In this document: piece by piece, positions 51,839 through 59,740 of the stretch
How the letters are laid out: the number at the start of each line of letters is the position of its first letter
How positions within the stretch are numbered: the first letter of the stretch is position 1
Origin: Flavobacterium caeni
Lineage (GTDB): Bacteria; Bacteroidota; Bacteroidia; Flavobacteriales; Flavobacteriaceae
Assembly: GCF_900101895.1 (NCBI RefSeq)
Contig: NZ_FMVF01000007.1
Span: 109,006 to 173,005, forward strand
Reading direction: 5' to 3'
Length of the DNA: 64,000 nt
Program-made: the position numbers and the translations under genes
The notes under the pieces: generated by a model
Database searches by the model: none
What the model was told of the DNA's origin: nothing
What the model saw: only the letters and a program-made list of their open reading frames with translations

Positions 51839-53487
51839 AAAAAGGGATGACAATCATTGCGCTGTTGTTGCTGGTGTCTTGCGGGACATCCAAATCGTTG
51901 CGCCACCAACCGCAGACGGAAGGCTACGACCCATCGGTCCCGAAAGTCCAAAGACACAGCGAAAACTATTTTTCGTCGGGAAAAAACACGCTTTTGAAAA
52001 ACAGCCAAGGCCTTTGGGAATTGTACGTTGCGGGCGATCCGCTGCAAATAGGGCTGGTGACCGGCGCCTTGGAAGATTCGCTCTTGAAAAAGCAGGAACG
52101 CGTGTTTTTTTCAAAAGTAAAGGAACTCGTGCCCTCGAAATCCAAACAAAAATGGCTTCGGAAGTTGCTGACTTGGTACAACCGCAAATTGTACCTGAAC
52201 GTTCCCGAAGAATACAAAACCGAAATTTACGGGCTCTCGCAATACAGTTCGCACGACTACGACTTTATCGCGCCGCCTTATTTGCGCGGGTTGTACCTGC
52301 ATGGCGCGCACGACATTGGGCACGCGATGCAGGATTTGGCCCTGGTCGGCTGTTCGTCGTTTGCGGCCTGGGGCGACAAATCGGAAGATGGCGGTTTGAT
52401 TTTGGGACGCAATTTCGATTTTTATGCGGGCGATGATTTTGCCAAGGACAAAGTGGTTGCGTTTGTCAAACCCGACAAAGGAAATCCGTTCATGATGGTC
52501 ACGTGGCCCGGCATGATGGGTGCGGTTTCGGGTATGAACAATGCGGGGCTCACCGTTACAATCAATGCCGGGAAGTCGAAAATCCCGCTTGTTGCCAAGA
52601 CACCGATTTCGATCCTGACACGTGAGATTTTGCAATACGCGACCACAATCGACGAGGCCGTTGCCATCGCCAAAAAGCGCGAGGTATTTGTTTCTGAATC
52701 GATCATGGTGGGCAGCGCAAAGGACCAAAAGGCTGCTTTGATTGAAGTAGCACCTGATAATTTTGGCGTGTACGAGGTGCCCAACAGCAACCAACTTTTG
52801 TGTTCGAATCATTTCCAAAGCGATGCGCTCAAAGACGACAAACGCAATTTGTACCAAATCGAGAACAGCCATTCGCAATACCGTTACGATAAATTGATCG
52901 AGGAGTTCGAGGAACATCCGAAAATCAATCCCGAAATCGCCGCGAAAATCCTGCGCGACCGCGAAGGTCTGGACGAAAAAGCCATCGGCTATGGCAATGA
53001 AAAGGCGCTGAACCAACTGCTCGCGCACCACGGTGTGATTTTTAAACCCGAAGAAAAATTGGTTTGGGTTTCGGCCAATCCGTATCAAATGGGCGAATTT
53101 GTGTGCTATGATTTGAATAAGGTCTTTGGCGCCGATCGCGCGGCCGGAAGTTCGATGGCGCAAACCGATCGTGACATTCCTGCCGATCCGTTCCTGCAAA
53201 CCCAGGCCTATAAAAACTATGAGCAGTTTCGTATCGAAGACCGAAAGATGGACCAGATGCTTCAAAATAAAACCGGAATGACCGCCGATTTTGTCAAAAA
53301 TTACCAATCTTTGAACCCGGATTTTTGGATCGTTTATTTCAAACCCGGAAAATTCCATTTTGAAAACAAGGATTACGCAGCGGCCAAACCTGAACTTGAG
53401 CAGGCGCTGACCAAGGAAATCACGACGCTTCCGGCCAAAAAGGAAATGGAGAAAATGCTGCGCAAAATCAACAAGAAATTACGATGA
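51835..53487 (+). CDS. C45-family Ntn acyltransferase/hydrolase lipoprotein
   Basis: 550 residues. Type II signal peptide with lipobox LLLVSCG; then an Ntn-hydrolase domain related to acyl-CoA:6-aminopenicillanate acyltransferase, with likely nucleophile Cys173 in LVGCSSFAAWGDKSEDGG and LGRNFDFYAGDDF. C45 members make or break amide or ester links after self-cleavage before the Cys. Being lipid-anchored outside the cytoplasm and late in the cluster, it is a good candidate for final ester formation or release in flexirubin; this is inference. ATGA overlaps at both ends. Confidence 0.82.
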   Translation: MKKGMTIIALLLLVSCGTSKSLRHQPQTEGYDPSVPKVQRHSENYFSSGKNTLLKNSQGLWELYVAGDPLQIGLVTGALEDSLLKKQERVFFSKVKELVPSKSKQKWLRKLLTWYNRKLYLNVPEEYKTEIYGLSQYSSHDYDFIAPPYLRGLYLHGAHDIGHAMQDLALVGCSSFAAWGDKSEDGGLILGRNFDFYAGDDFAKDKVVAFVKPDKGNPFMMVTWPGMMGAVSGMNNAGLTVTINAGKSKIPLVAKTPISILTREILQYATTIDEAVAIAKKREVFVSESIMVGSAKDQKAALIEVAPDNFGVYEVPNSNQLLCSNHFQSDALKDDKRNLYQIENSHSQYRYDKLIEEFEEHPKINPEIAAKILRDREGLDEKAIGYGNEKALNQLLAHHGVIFKPEEKLVWVSANPYQMGEFVCYDLNKVFGADRAAGSSMAQTDRDIPADPFLQTQAYKNYEQFRIEDRKMDQMLQNKTGMTADFVKNYQSLNPDFWIVYFKPGKFHFENKDYAAAKPELEQALTKEITTLPAKKEMEKMLRKINKKLR

Positions 53488-54776
53488 TTCCCACCATAGA
53501 AACTGCACCGCTGTCAGAAATCAAGGCTTTTCAAGAAGCAAAATTGCGCGAGACGTTGGCCTATGTGCAATCGCATTCGCCATTTTATCAAAAAAGATTT
53601 GCCGATGCGGGAATTTCGGTTTCGGACATCCGAACGCTCGAAGACTTGCAAAAGCTGCCGGTCACGACCAAGGCCGATTTACAGCAATTCAACGACGATT
53701 TTTTGTGCGTCCCGCGCCATCAAATCATCGATTACGCGACCACGTCGGGCACGTTGGGCGATCCGGTCACTTTTGGCATGACCGACAACGACTTGGACCG
53801 ACTGGCCTACAATGAAGCGATTTCGTTCGACTGCGCAGGCATCAAACCGGGCGATATCGTCCAGTTGATGACGACGATGGACCGCCGATTCATGGCCGGG
53901 CTGGCTTATTTCCTCGGATTGCGCAAGATGAAGGTGGGCGTCGTCCGCGTCGGCGCTGGGATTCCCGAACTGCAATGGGATTCGATCCGCAAGTACCAAC
54001 CCTCGCATTTGATTACGGTGCCATCGTTTCTTCTGAAAATGATCGAATTTGCAGAACAGCGCGGCATCGACTACAAAAATTCAGGTATCAAAGGCGCCAT
54101 TTGCATAGGCGAGGCGTTGCGCAACCAGGATTTCTCGCTCAGCACGCTGTCGAAGAAGATCACCGAGAAGTGGGACATCAAACTCTATTCGACCTACGCC
54201 TCGACCGAAATGAGCACGGCCTTTACCGAATGTGAACATGCGATTGGCGGCCACCACCACCCTGAACTCATTGTCGTCGAAACGTTGGATGACAACAACC
54301 AACCCGTTCAAGATAGCGAGCCCGGCGAACTCACCTTTACGACGCTAGGCATCGAGGCCATGCCTTTGGTGCGCTTCAAGACAGGCGACATCGTCAAATT
54401 GCACCATGAGCCGTGCGCGTGTGGCCGCAATACGTTGCGCGTTGGCCCCGTGATCGGACGCAAGCAACAGATGATCAAATACAAAGGCACGACGTTGTAC
54501 CCGCCCGCGATGACCGACGTGTTGAGTGGTTTTTCGAACATCGAGAACCACATCATCGAGATCTATACGAACGATTTGGGCACCGACGAAATCGTCATCA
54601 AGCTCGCGGTCAAGCAAGAATCGGAAATATTTTTGCGCGAGATCAAGGAGCATTTTCAAGCGAAATTGCGTGTGACGCCCAAGATTGTCTTCACATCAAA
54701 CGCCATTCTGAACCAACTCGTCTTTAATCCGATGAGCCGAAAACCGATTCATTTTTTTGATCACCGGACGCATTGA
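53484..54776 (+). CDS. AMP-forming ligase, phenylacetate-CoA ligase-like
   Basis: 430 residues with the PaaK-type pattern TTSGTLGDPVTFGMTDND, YSTYASTEMSTAFTECEH and RFKTGDIVKLHHEPCACGRNTLRVGP. It should activate an aryl acid with ATP; 4-coumarate from the ammonia-lyase is the natural substrate, loaded on CoA or ACP to start the polyene. Last gene of the cluster; no clear terminator follows within the next 100 bases. Confidence 0.9.
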   Translation: MIPTIETAPLSEIKAFQEAKLRETLAYVQSHSPFYQKRFADAGISVSDIRTLEDLQKLPVTTKADLQQFNDDFLCVPRHQIIDYATTSGTLGDPVTFGMTDNDLDRLAYNEAISFDCAGIKPGDIVQLMTTMDRRFMAGLAYFLGLRKMKVGVVRVGAGIPELQWDSIRKYQPSHLITVPSFLLKMIEFAEQRGIDYKNSGIKGAICIGEALRNQDFSLSTLSKKITEKWDIKLYSTYASTEMSTAFTECEHAIGGHHHPELIVVETLDDNNQPVQDSEPGELTFTTLGIEAMPLVRFKTGDIVKLHHEPCACGRNTLRVGPVIGRKQQMIKYKGTTLYPPAMTDVLSGFSNIENHIIEIYTNDLGTDEIVIKLAVKQESEIFLREIKEHFQAKLRVTPKIVFTSNAILNQLVFNPMSRKPIHFFDHRTH

Positions 54777-54780
54777 TTTA

Positions 54781-54862
54781 GGGTGTGCGCCCGTTCCAGA
54801 TGAATTTTTCAGACGACGCGGGGATATCGGCTGCACCGCGACGCCCGCCTCCTAGGGTGTTG
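54781..54862. repeat. GC-rich REP-like element after the flexirubin cluster
   Basis: Shares the twelve-base core TATCGGCTGCAC (54825-54836) with the element at 21153-21240 and has GGGTGTGCGCCC at its left end, able to pair with itself. Degenerate copy of the same family. Confidence 0.5.
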
Positions 54863-54953
54863 GGACTTCACGAAGAACGGTTGATATTTAGATTGCGGCG
54901 CTTGAAAAAGTATAGTTTTTCTGTGTCTACGGTATCGAAAAATTTTGTATTTT

Positions 54954-54990
54954 CTACCCAATAGGGTAGGGGAAATAGGGTTTATCCCTA
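54954..54990. promoter_or_regulatory. Two adjacent palindromes built on GGGTA/CCCTA
   Basis: CTACCC at 54954-54959 is the exact complement of GGGTAG at 54964-54969 (four-base spacer); six bases on, TAGGG at 54976-54980 pairs with CCCTA at 54986-54990. Two related dyads 20-22 bases apart suggest a protein-binding site. The target promoter is not clear. Confidence 0.4.
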
Positions 54991-55188
54991 CGAAACGGCG
55001 GCCAATCTGCGCTACAGAAAATCTGTATATTTTGTTAAATGTTGCCTTTATACACAGGGGCTAATCAAAAGTACAAGTTTCGTGCGTCGTCGGGCTGTTA
55101 GCGCCACTTGGGAGTCTGTTGTATTCGATGCGTCAGGATCCGCGTAAGCCCAATCCACTTTCGGTTTTCGACATTTGACTTTAAATCG

Positions 55189-55196
55189 TACCTTTG
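55189..55196 (+). promoter_or_regulatory. -7 box of dusB
   Basis: TACCTTTG ends four bases before the ATG, implying a leaderless or nearly leaderless message. Confidence 0.55.
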
Positions 55197-55200
55197 CGCC

Positions 55201-56196
55201 ATGGTCAAAATCGGCAACATCGAACTTCCAGAATTCCCGCTCTTGCTTGCACCCATGGAGGACGTGAGTGATCCGCCATTCCGACGCCTGTGTAAGACGC
55301 ACGGCGCCGATTTGATGTTTTCGGAATTCATCTCGTCCGAAGGATTGATCCGCGACGCGATCAAAAGCAGGCAAAAGCTCGATATTTTTGATTACGAACG
55401 CCCCGTTGGTATCCAGATTTTTGGTGGCGACGAAGAGGCGATGGCGATGTCGTCTAAAATTGTATCGGCGGTAAATCCAGATTTGATCGACATCAATTTC
55501 GGATGCCCGGTCAAAAAAGTCGTTTGCAAAGGCGCGGGTGCTGCCGTGTTGAAAGACGTCGACTTGATGGTGCGGCTCACCAAGGCCGTCATCGACGGGA
55601 CCAATTTACCAGTGACCGTAAAAACACGCCTGGGCTGGGACGACGACTCGATCAACATCGATGAGGTAGCCGAACGTTTGCAGGACATAGGTGTCAAAGC
55701 CTTGTCGATCCATGGGCGTACGCGCGCGCAACTCTACAAAGGCGAAGCCGATTGGTCGCACATCGCGCGTGTCAAGAACAACCCGCGCATCACCATGCCG
55801 ATTTTTGGCAACGGCGATGTCGATTCGCCCGAAAAGGCCCTCGAGTACAAAAACCGCTATGGCGTCGACGGCATCATGATCGGGCGCGCCGCAATTGGCT
55901 ATCCGTGGATTTTCAACGAAATCAAGCATTATTTCAAGACAGGCGAAAAACTATCCGCCCCGACCATGCAGGACCGTATCGAAGCCGCGCGCAATCATTT
56001 GACGTGGGCGATGGAATGGAAAGGCGAATGGGTGGGCATTGTAGAAACGCGACGTCATTACACCAATTACTTCAAGGGCATTCACAACTTCAAGGAATAC
56101 CGACAGAAATTGGTCACGATAGACAATGCACAAGGGTTGTATGCGGCCTTTGATGAAATTTCACAGGCGTTTGCCGACTATCAGTTTGTATCGTAA
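55201..56196 (+). CDS. dusB: tRNA-dihydrouridine synthase
   Basis: 331 residues. FMN enzyme that reduces uridines in tRNA D-loops. LLLAPMEDVSDPPFRRLC is the N-terminal family signature, INFGCPVKKVVCKGAGAAVL holds catalytic Cys109, and SIHGRTRAQLYKG and GNGDVDSPEKAL follow in the Dus order. The ATG at 55201 is fixed by a -7 box just before it; the longer upstream frame crosses that promoter. Confidence 0.95.
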   Translation: MVKIGNIELPEFPLLLAPMEDVSDPPFRRLCKTHGADLMFSEFISSEGLIRDAIKSRQKLDIFDYERPVGIQIFGGDEEAMAMSSKIVSAVNPDLIDINFGCPVKKVVCKGAGAAVLKDVDLMVRLTKAVIDGTNLPVTVKTRLGWDDDSINIDEVAERLQDIGVKALSIHGRTRAQLYKGEADWSHIARVKNNPRITMPIFGNGDVDSPEKALEYKNRYGVDGIMIGRAAIGYPWIFNEIKHYFKTGEKLSAPTMQDRIEAARNHLTWAMEWKGEWVGIVETRRHYTNYFKGIHNFKEYRQKLVTIDNAQGLYAAFDEISQAFADYQFVS

Positions 56197-56269
56197 ACCA
56201 GATTGCGGTTCAATTGCATTGGTGCCGAAGCATCGAGAGGGCAAGCTGCAATAGTGGCCGAACGCCAAA

Positions 56270-57469
56270 TCACTCCATCAATTTCTTGCTCACGCGGCTC
56301 GACGCAATCCACGACGCGATAAAGCCAAGCGAAACGATCGTGGCAAAAACAACCAGCACGTTTTGCCAGGAATAGACCACGGGATAGGCCAGGCTGGGCG
56401 TGATCATGATAAGCTGGAATTGTTGCTGCACCAATACAATGATCGATCCGAGCAACAGCCCGAACAACCCGCCAATGACGCAAACCAACGTGCCTTGTAG
56501 TAGAAAAATGCGACGCAGATCGGCCATTTCGGCGCCCAGATTGTAGAGTGTCTTGAGGTTTTGCTGTTTGTCGATGATCACCATAAAAATCGACCCCGAA
56601 AACGCGAACAAAACCAAAATAATCACCAGCGTAAAGATCAGGTAAATGGCCACATTTTCTGTGTTGAGCATTTTGTACAAACTGTCGTTGAGCTGCGCGC
56701 GGTTCTTGACCTCGATTTGATCGGGGAAAATTTTTGCAAGCGATGCACGTACGGTTTGTTCGTCCACGCCGGGTTTGAGTTTGATTTCGATGCCCGAGAT
56801 TTGGTTGGTTTTGAACTCGAGCAGCGCTTGGGCCAGCCGCAATTCGCAAAACACAAACTTGTCGTCGAGCTCTTCGCTCAGCGCATAAATCCCAACGGGT
56901 GCCAACGTGAATTGGTTGAACGCGTCTTCGGGACGTTCGATGGTTCCCGTGCCGGGTTTGGGGACGTATACTTCGAACGGATGGTTAAAATCCATAAGCC
57001 CGAGCGAGAGTTTTTGCGAGGTACCGTTGCCAATGACCACCTGAGAGGTGTTGGGTTCGAGCCAATCGCCCTGGTAAATGATTTTGGTGATGTCGTTGAC
57101 TTTGGAAAAAATCGAATCGACGCCTTTGAGATATGCCACTTGTTCCTTGCCATCAAAGACAAACAACACGCGTTCTTCGATGATCTTGGTTTGGTGGTCG
57201 ATGCCTTGAATTTGATGTAATTTTTGCTCCTGGTCTGTCGAAACCAAAAACGACTTGCCGCTTTTTGGGCCTACTTTCAAATCGGGATCAAAGTCGTTGC
57301 TGAACGACAGGCTAAAATCGCGCAGCCCGCTAAAAACCGACAACACAACAAACAACGCCATCGACCCGACCACAATGCCCACCGACGAAATGCGGTTGAT
57401 GATGTTGATCGCATTGTTGGTGCTTTTGCTGCGCAGGTAGCGGCCGGCTATGTAGAACGGGAAGTTCAC
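56270..57469 (-). CDS. ABC transporter permease, FtsX/LolE type
   Basis: 399 residues. One helix near the N-terminus (GIVVGSMALFVVLSVFSGL), a periplasmic domain, and three C-terminal helices (LIFTLVIILVLFAFSGSIFM, GTLVCVIGGLFGLLLGSIIV, NVLVVFATIVSLGFIASWIA), the pattern of MacB/LolCE permeases that move lipoproteins. GTG start overlaps the rbfA stop (TAGTG). The matching ATPase is not in this window. rbfA-permease pairing is common in Bacteroidetes by my recollection. Confidence 0.9.
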   Translation of the reverse strand: MNFPFYIAGRYLRSKSTNNAINIINRISSVGIVVGSMALFVVLSVFSGLRDFSLSFSNDFDPDLKVGPKSGKSFLVSTDQEQKLHQIQGIDHQTKIIEERVLFVFDGKEQVAYLKGVDSIFSKVNDITKIIYQGDWLEPNTSQVVIGNGTSQKLSLGLMDFNHPFEVYVPKPGTGTIERPEDAFNQFTLAPVGIYALSEELDDKFVFCELRLAQALLEFKTNQISGIEIKLKPGVDEQTVRASLAKIFPDQIEVKNRAQLNDSLYKMLNTENVAIYLIFTLVIILVLFAFSGSIFMVIIDKQQNLKTLYNLGAEMADLRRIFLLQGTLVCVIGGLFGLLLGSIIVLVQQQFQLIMITPSLAYPVVYSWQNVLVVFATIVSLGFIASWIASSRVSKKLME

Positions 57470-57861
57470 TACGATTTTTTGCGGCGTTCGAGCAAATCGC
57501 GGTTCTCGATCGGGTTTTCGGTGCCTTTGAGCGCGTTGTCGATTTTTTCGATATAATCGAGCGAATCGTCCAGGTAAAAGTTAAGGTTGGGCACCTTGCG
57601 CAGTTGCAATTTGACGCGTTGCGCGAGGTCGTGCTTGATCAGCGGCCCGTTCGACTTGATCGCGGCCAGCGTTTCGGCGGCTTTGTCCTGCGGGAAAATG
57701 CTCAGGTGTACGCCCGCAATCGACAAATCGGTGGTGACGCTCACCTTAGACACCGAAATCACGAGATTCGAGATGTTGTTCTTGCGTATTTCGCCTTGCA
57801 AAATATCGACCAGGTCTTTTTGCAATAGCGCGCCGATTTTCTTTTGTCTGTTCGTTTCCAT
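57469..57861 (-). CDS. rbfA: Ribosome-binding factor A
   Basis: 130 residues. Assists maturation of the 30S subunit and 16S rRNA 5' end. NRQKKIGALLQKDLVDIL is the N-terminal helix, and LVISVSKVSVTTDLSIAGVHLSIF and LRKVPNLNFYLDDSLDYIEKI give the KH-like fold and the RbfA end motif. A minus-strand -7 box (TACTTTTG, 57866-57873) sits four bases before the ATG. Coupled to the permease by one-base overlap. Confidence 0.94.
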   Translation of the reverse strand: METNRQKKIGALLQKDLVDILQGEIRKNNISNLVISVSKVSVTTDLSIAGVHLSIFPQDKAAETLAAIKSNGPLIKHDLAQRVKLQLRKVPNLNFYLDDSLDYIEKIDNALKGTENPIENRDLLERRKKS

Positions 57862-57865
57862 GGGG

Positions 57866-57873
57866 CAAAAGTA
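57866..57873 (-). promoter_or_regulatory. -7 box of rbfA
   Basis: Reads TACTTTTG on the minus strand and ends four bases before the start codon, again suggesting a leaderless message. Confidence 0.5.
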
Positions 57874-57929
57874 CGAATTATAGTCGAACGTCGAATGTCA
57901 AAAGTCTGAACGATGTTGACGTTGGGTTC

Positions 57930-58015
57930 GATTTTTTGGAGCCGGGAACCTGCTATCCGCTCTATCTTTCACTTCGCTACGCTACGTGAAAGGATGCCGC
58001 TGCTATCAGGGCTAG
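57930..58015. repeat. Flavobacterium-type intergenic repeat with hairpin
   Basis: Contains GAGCCGGGAACCTGCTATCC and GGATGCCGCTGCTATCAGGG flanking a hairpin: CTTTCAC and GTGAAAG are exact complements around CGCTACGCTA. By recollection this composite is widespread in Flavobacterium genomes. It lies between the divergent rbfA and mce genes. Confidence 0.6.
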
Positions 58016-58097
58016 GGCATTTTGGTTCGCATGAAATAAATCCAAACTTTGAAGTCTTTGGGAAAAACTTTGCGAACTTTGCGGCAAATCAACATCC

Positions 58098-58499
58098 ATG
58101 AGAAAAATCGAACACATCGGCATCGCGGTCAATAGCCTCGAGGTATCGAATGAAGTTTTCGCCAAGCTCTTCGGCGCGCCGGCGTATAAAATGGAGGAAG
58201 TCGCGAGCGAAGGCGTCAAAACTTCGTTCTTCCAGAACGGTCCCAACAAAATCGAACTGCTCGAAGCAACCAGTCCCGACAGCCCGATTGCAAAATTCCT
58301 AGAGAAAAAAGGCGAAGGCATCCACCACATCGCCTTCGACGTCGAGGACATCGTTGCCGAAATCGCCCGACTAAAATCCGAAGGGTTCACCGTCCTGAAC
58401 GAAACGCCCAAAAAAGGCGCCGACAACAAGCTTGTGGCATTCCTGCATCCCAAGACCACCAACGGCGTGCTGATTGAATTGTGCCAGGAAATTCGGTAG
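58098..58499 (+). CDS. mce: Methylmalonyl-CoA epimerase
   Basis: 133-residue glyoxalase/VOC-fold enzyme that interconverts R- and S-methylmalonyl-CoA in the propionate pathway. HIGIAVNSLE, the PNKIELLEATSPDSPIAKFL segment and GIHHIAFDVEDI supply the metal-binding His and Glu. Single gene; a tRNA gene follows. Confidence 0.93.
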   Translation: MRKIEHIGIAVNSLEVSNEVFAKLFGAPAYKMEEVASEGVKTSFFQNGPNKIELLEATSPDSPIAKFLEKKGEGIHHIAFDVEDIVAEIARLKSEGFTVLNETPKKGADNKLVAFLHPKTTNGVLIELCQEIR

Positions 58500-58563
58500 T
58501 CGAAAAACCCGCGAACATTTGGCGCAATGCAAAAATAGTAGTATTATTGCATCCTCTTTAACC

Positions 58564-58637
58564 GGTCCTATAGCTCAGTTGGTTAGAGCACCTGACTCAT
58601 AATCAGGTGGTCCTTGGTTCGAGCCCAAGTGGGACCA
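58564..58637 (+). tRNA. tRNA with CAU anticodon (Met or lysidine-type Ile)
   Basis: 74-base cloverleaf. Acceptor stem GGTCCTA/TGGGACC (one wobble), D-arm AGCTCAGTTGGTTAGAGC, anticodon stem CCTGA..TCAGG with loop CTCATAA, T-arm CTTGG TTCGAGC CCAAG, discriminator A. CCA is not encoded. The anticodon is CAU; elongator Met is the first guess, Ile2 cannot be excluded by eye. Confidence 0.93.
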
Positions 58638-58648
58638 CACTATTTGAA

Positions 58649-58676
58649 GGCTTTCTAAATAAGGAAGTCTTTTTTT
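58649..58676 (+). terminator. Likely terminator after the tRNA
   Basis: GGCTTTCT pairs with AGGAAGTC with two wobbles across an AAATA loop, and seven T follow. Confidence 0.6.
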
Positions 58677-58782
58677 ATCGGCGATGGCGGTAAATGGTGC
58701 GTAATTTTTGACGAACAAAAACTAAAGTGCTCAATTTTACGTTAATATAACCGTTTGGATTAGGAATTTTGGCTGGAAGTCG

Positions 58783-58790
58783 TATTTTTG
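58783..58790 (+). promoter_or_regulatory. -7 box upstream of the PID-CTERM gene
   Basis: TATTTTTG, with a TTTG at 58754 (25-base gap). Leader of about 70 AT-rich bases before the ATG at 58865. Confidence 0.45.
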
Positions 58791-58864
58791 CAGTCGGTTT
58801 AGAAATTTGGAATTAACAAACAAAAAATTTTGTTAAATAGATTTTTTATTTATTTTTACACCCT

Positions 58865-59077
58865 ATGAGAATTGTCCCGAATAAAAATTTTTGTGGTTTG
58901 GCGCTACTTTTTTCAAGTTTCGCGTTTGCCGGACCTACCGGACCGCCACCACCCCAAGTACCGCCACCACCAGGATTACCTGTGGACGGAGGTGTCGTTT
59001 TGTTATTCGTTGCAGCAATCTCCTACGGCCTTTACAAAGTATACCAATACAAGAACCATAAAAAAACTCCGGCTTAA
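58865..59077 (+). CDS. Minimal PID-CTERM sorting-signal protein
   Basis: 70 residues. A signal peptide (ending SSFAFA) is followed by a Pro-rich linker (GPTGPPPPQVPPPPG), then LPVDGG, a hydrophobic segment VVLLFVAAISYGLYKVY and a basic tail KNHKKTPA. The P[IV]DGG-helix-basic arrangement is that of PID-CTERM sorting signals in Bacteroidetes, thought to be processed by exosortase-like enzymes. There is almost no domain besides the sorting signal. The exosortase gene is not in the window. A terminator overlaps the stop codon. Confidence 0.75.
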   Translation: MRIVPNKNFCGLALLFSSFAFAGPTGPPPPQVPPPPGLPVDGGVVLLFVAAISYGLYKVYQYKNHKKTPA

Positions 59078-59096
59078 ACCGGAGTTTTCTTTTTTT
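59061..59096. terminator. Bidirectional terminator between the PID-CTERM gene and ribE
   Basis: AAAACTCCGG pairs exactly with CCGGAGTTTT across a CTTAAA loop, with A and T runs on the two sides. Confidence 0.85.
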
Positions 59097-59685
59097 ATAT
59101 CCTCAAGGCGTTGAGCCGCGAAACGTATTTTCCGATCACATCAAACTCCAGATTGACCCTTGTGCCCACTTTAAAATCCTTGAAGTTGGTGTGCTCATAC
59201 GTATAAGGGATGATCGCCACGCTAAAATGGCTCGCTTGTGAGTCTACTACCGTCAGGCTGACGCCGTTGACGGTAATCGATCCTTTCTCTATCGTAAGGT
59301 TGTGCGTCGAGGCATCGTATGCAAAGGTGTAGTAAAAGCTTCCGTTGGCATTTTCGATCCGCGTACATACGCCCGTTTGGTCGACGTGGCCCTGCACGAT
59401 ATGGCCGTCGAGCCGGTCGCCGAGTTTCATGGCGCGCTCGAGGTTGACCGCATCGCCTACTTTCCAGTCACTCAAGTTGGTCTTGTCCAATGTTTCGCGT
59501 ATGGCGGTTACCGTATACTGGCTGCCGTTGAGGTCTACCACGGTCAAGCACACGCCGTTGTGCGACACGCTTTGGTCGATCTTGAGTTCGCCTGTGATCA
59601 AAGAATCGATGGTCAGGTGAAGGTTGTCGGCCTCATGTACCAATTGTTTTACCGTGCCCAGTGTTTCGATTATTCCTGTAAACAT
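59095..59685 (-). CDS. ribE: Riboflavin synthase, alpha subunit
   Basis: 196 residues in two similar lumazine-binding halves; dismutates two 6,7-dimethyl-8-ribityllumazine to riboflavin. MFTGIIETLGTVKQL opens the protein as in the family, with SVSHNGVCLTVVDLNG in the first half and GSITVNGVSLTVVDSQ in the second, and GHIVQGHVDQTG between. Divergent from pdxA. Confidence 0.95.
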   Translation of the reverse strand: MFTGIIETLGTVKQLVHEADNLHLTIDSLITGELKIDQSVSHNGVCLTVVDLNGSQYTVTAIRETLDKTNLSDWKVGDAVNLERAMKLGDRLDGHIVQGHVDQTGVCTRIENANGSFYYTFAYDASTHNLTIEKGSITVNGVSLTVVDSQASHFSVAIIPYTYEHTNFKDFKVGTRVNLEFDVIGKYVSRLNALRI

Positions 59686-59698
59686 TGGTATATTTTAT

Positions 59699-59706
59699 TA
59701 AATTTG
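59699..59706 (+). promoter_or_regulatory. -7 box of pdxA
   Basis: TAAATTTG matches TAnnTTTG, 34 bases before the ATG at 59741, in the divergent gap with ribE. Confidence 0.5.
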
Positions 59707-59740
59707 CACTTCAAAATTAGCCAAATTGGCCGTCACGCAA

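Larger units (their letters stand above)
54863..55200. other. Gene-free stretch with several palindromes
   Basis: I see no credible gene here. It contains CTACCC-AATA-GGGTAG at 54954-54969, TAGGG-TTTAT-CCCTA at 54976-54990, TACAGA-AAA-TCTGTA at 55013-55027 and the dusB -7 box at its right end. Confidence 0.6.

Noticed and set aside
50792..51853. 353-codon antisense open frame opposite the CrtI-type gene
   Set aside because: Shadow of a well-supported FAD enzyme; no start context or domain.
52111..53358. 415-codon antisense open frame opposite the C45 gene
   Set aside because: The sense protein has a signal peptide, family motifs and coupled start and stop; the antisense product resembles nothing.
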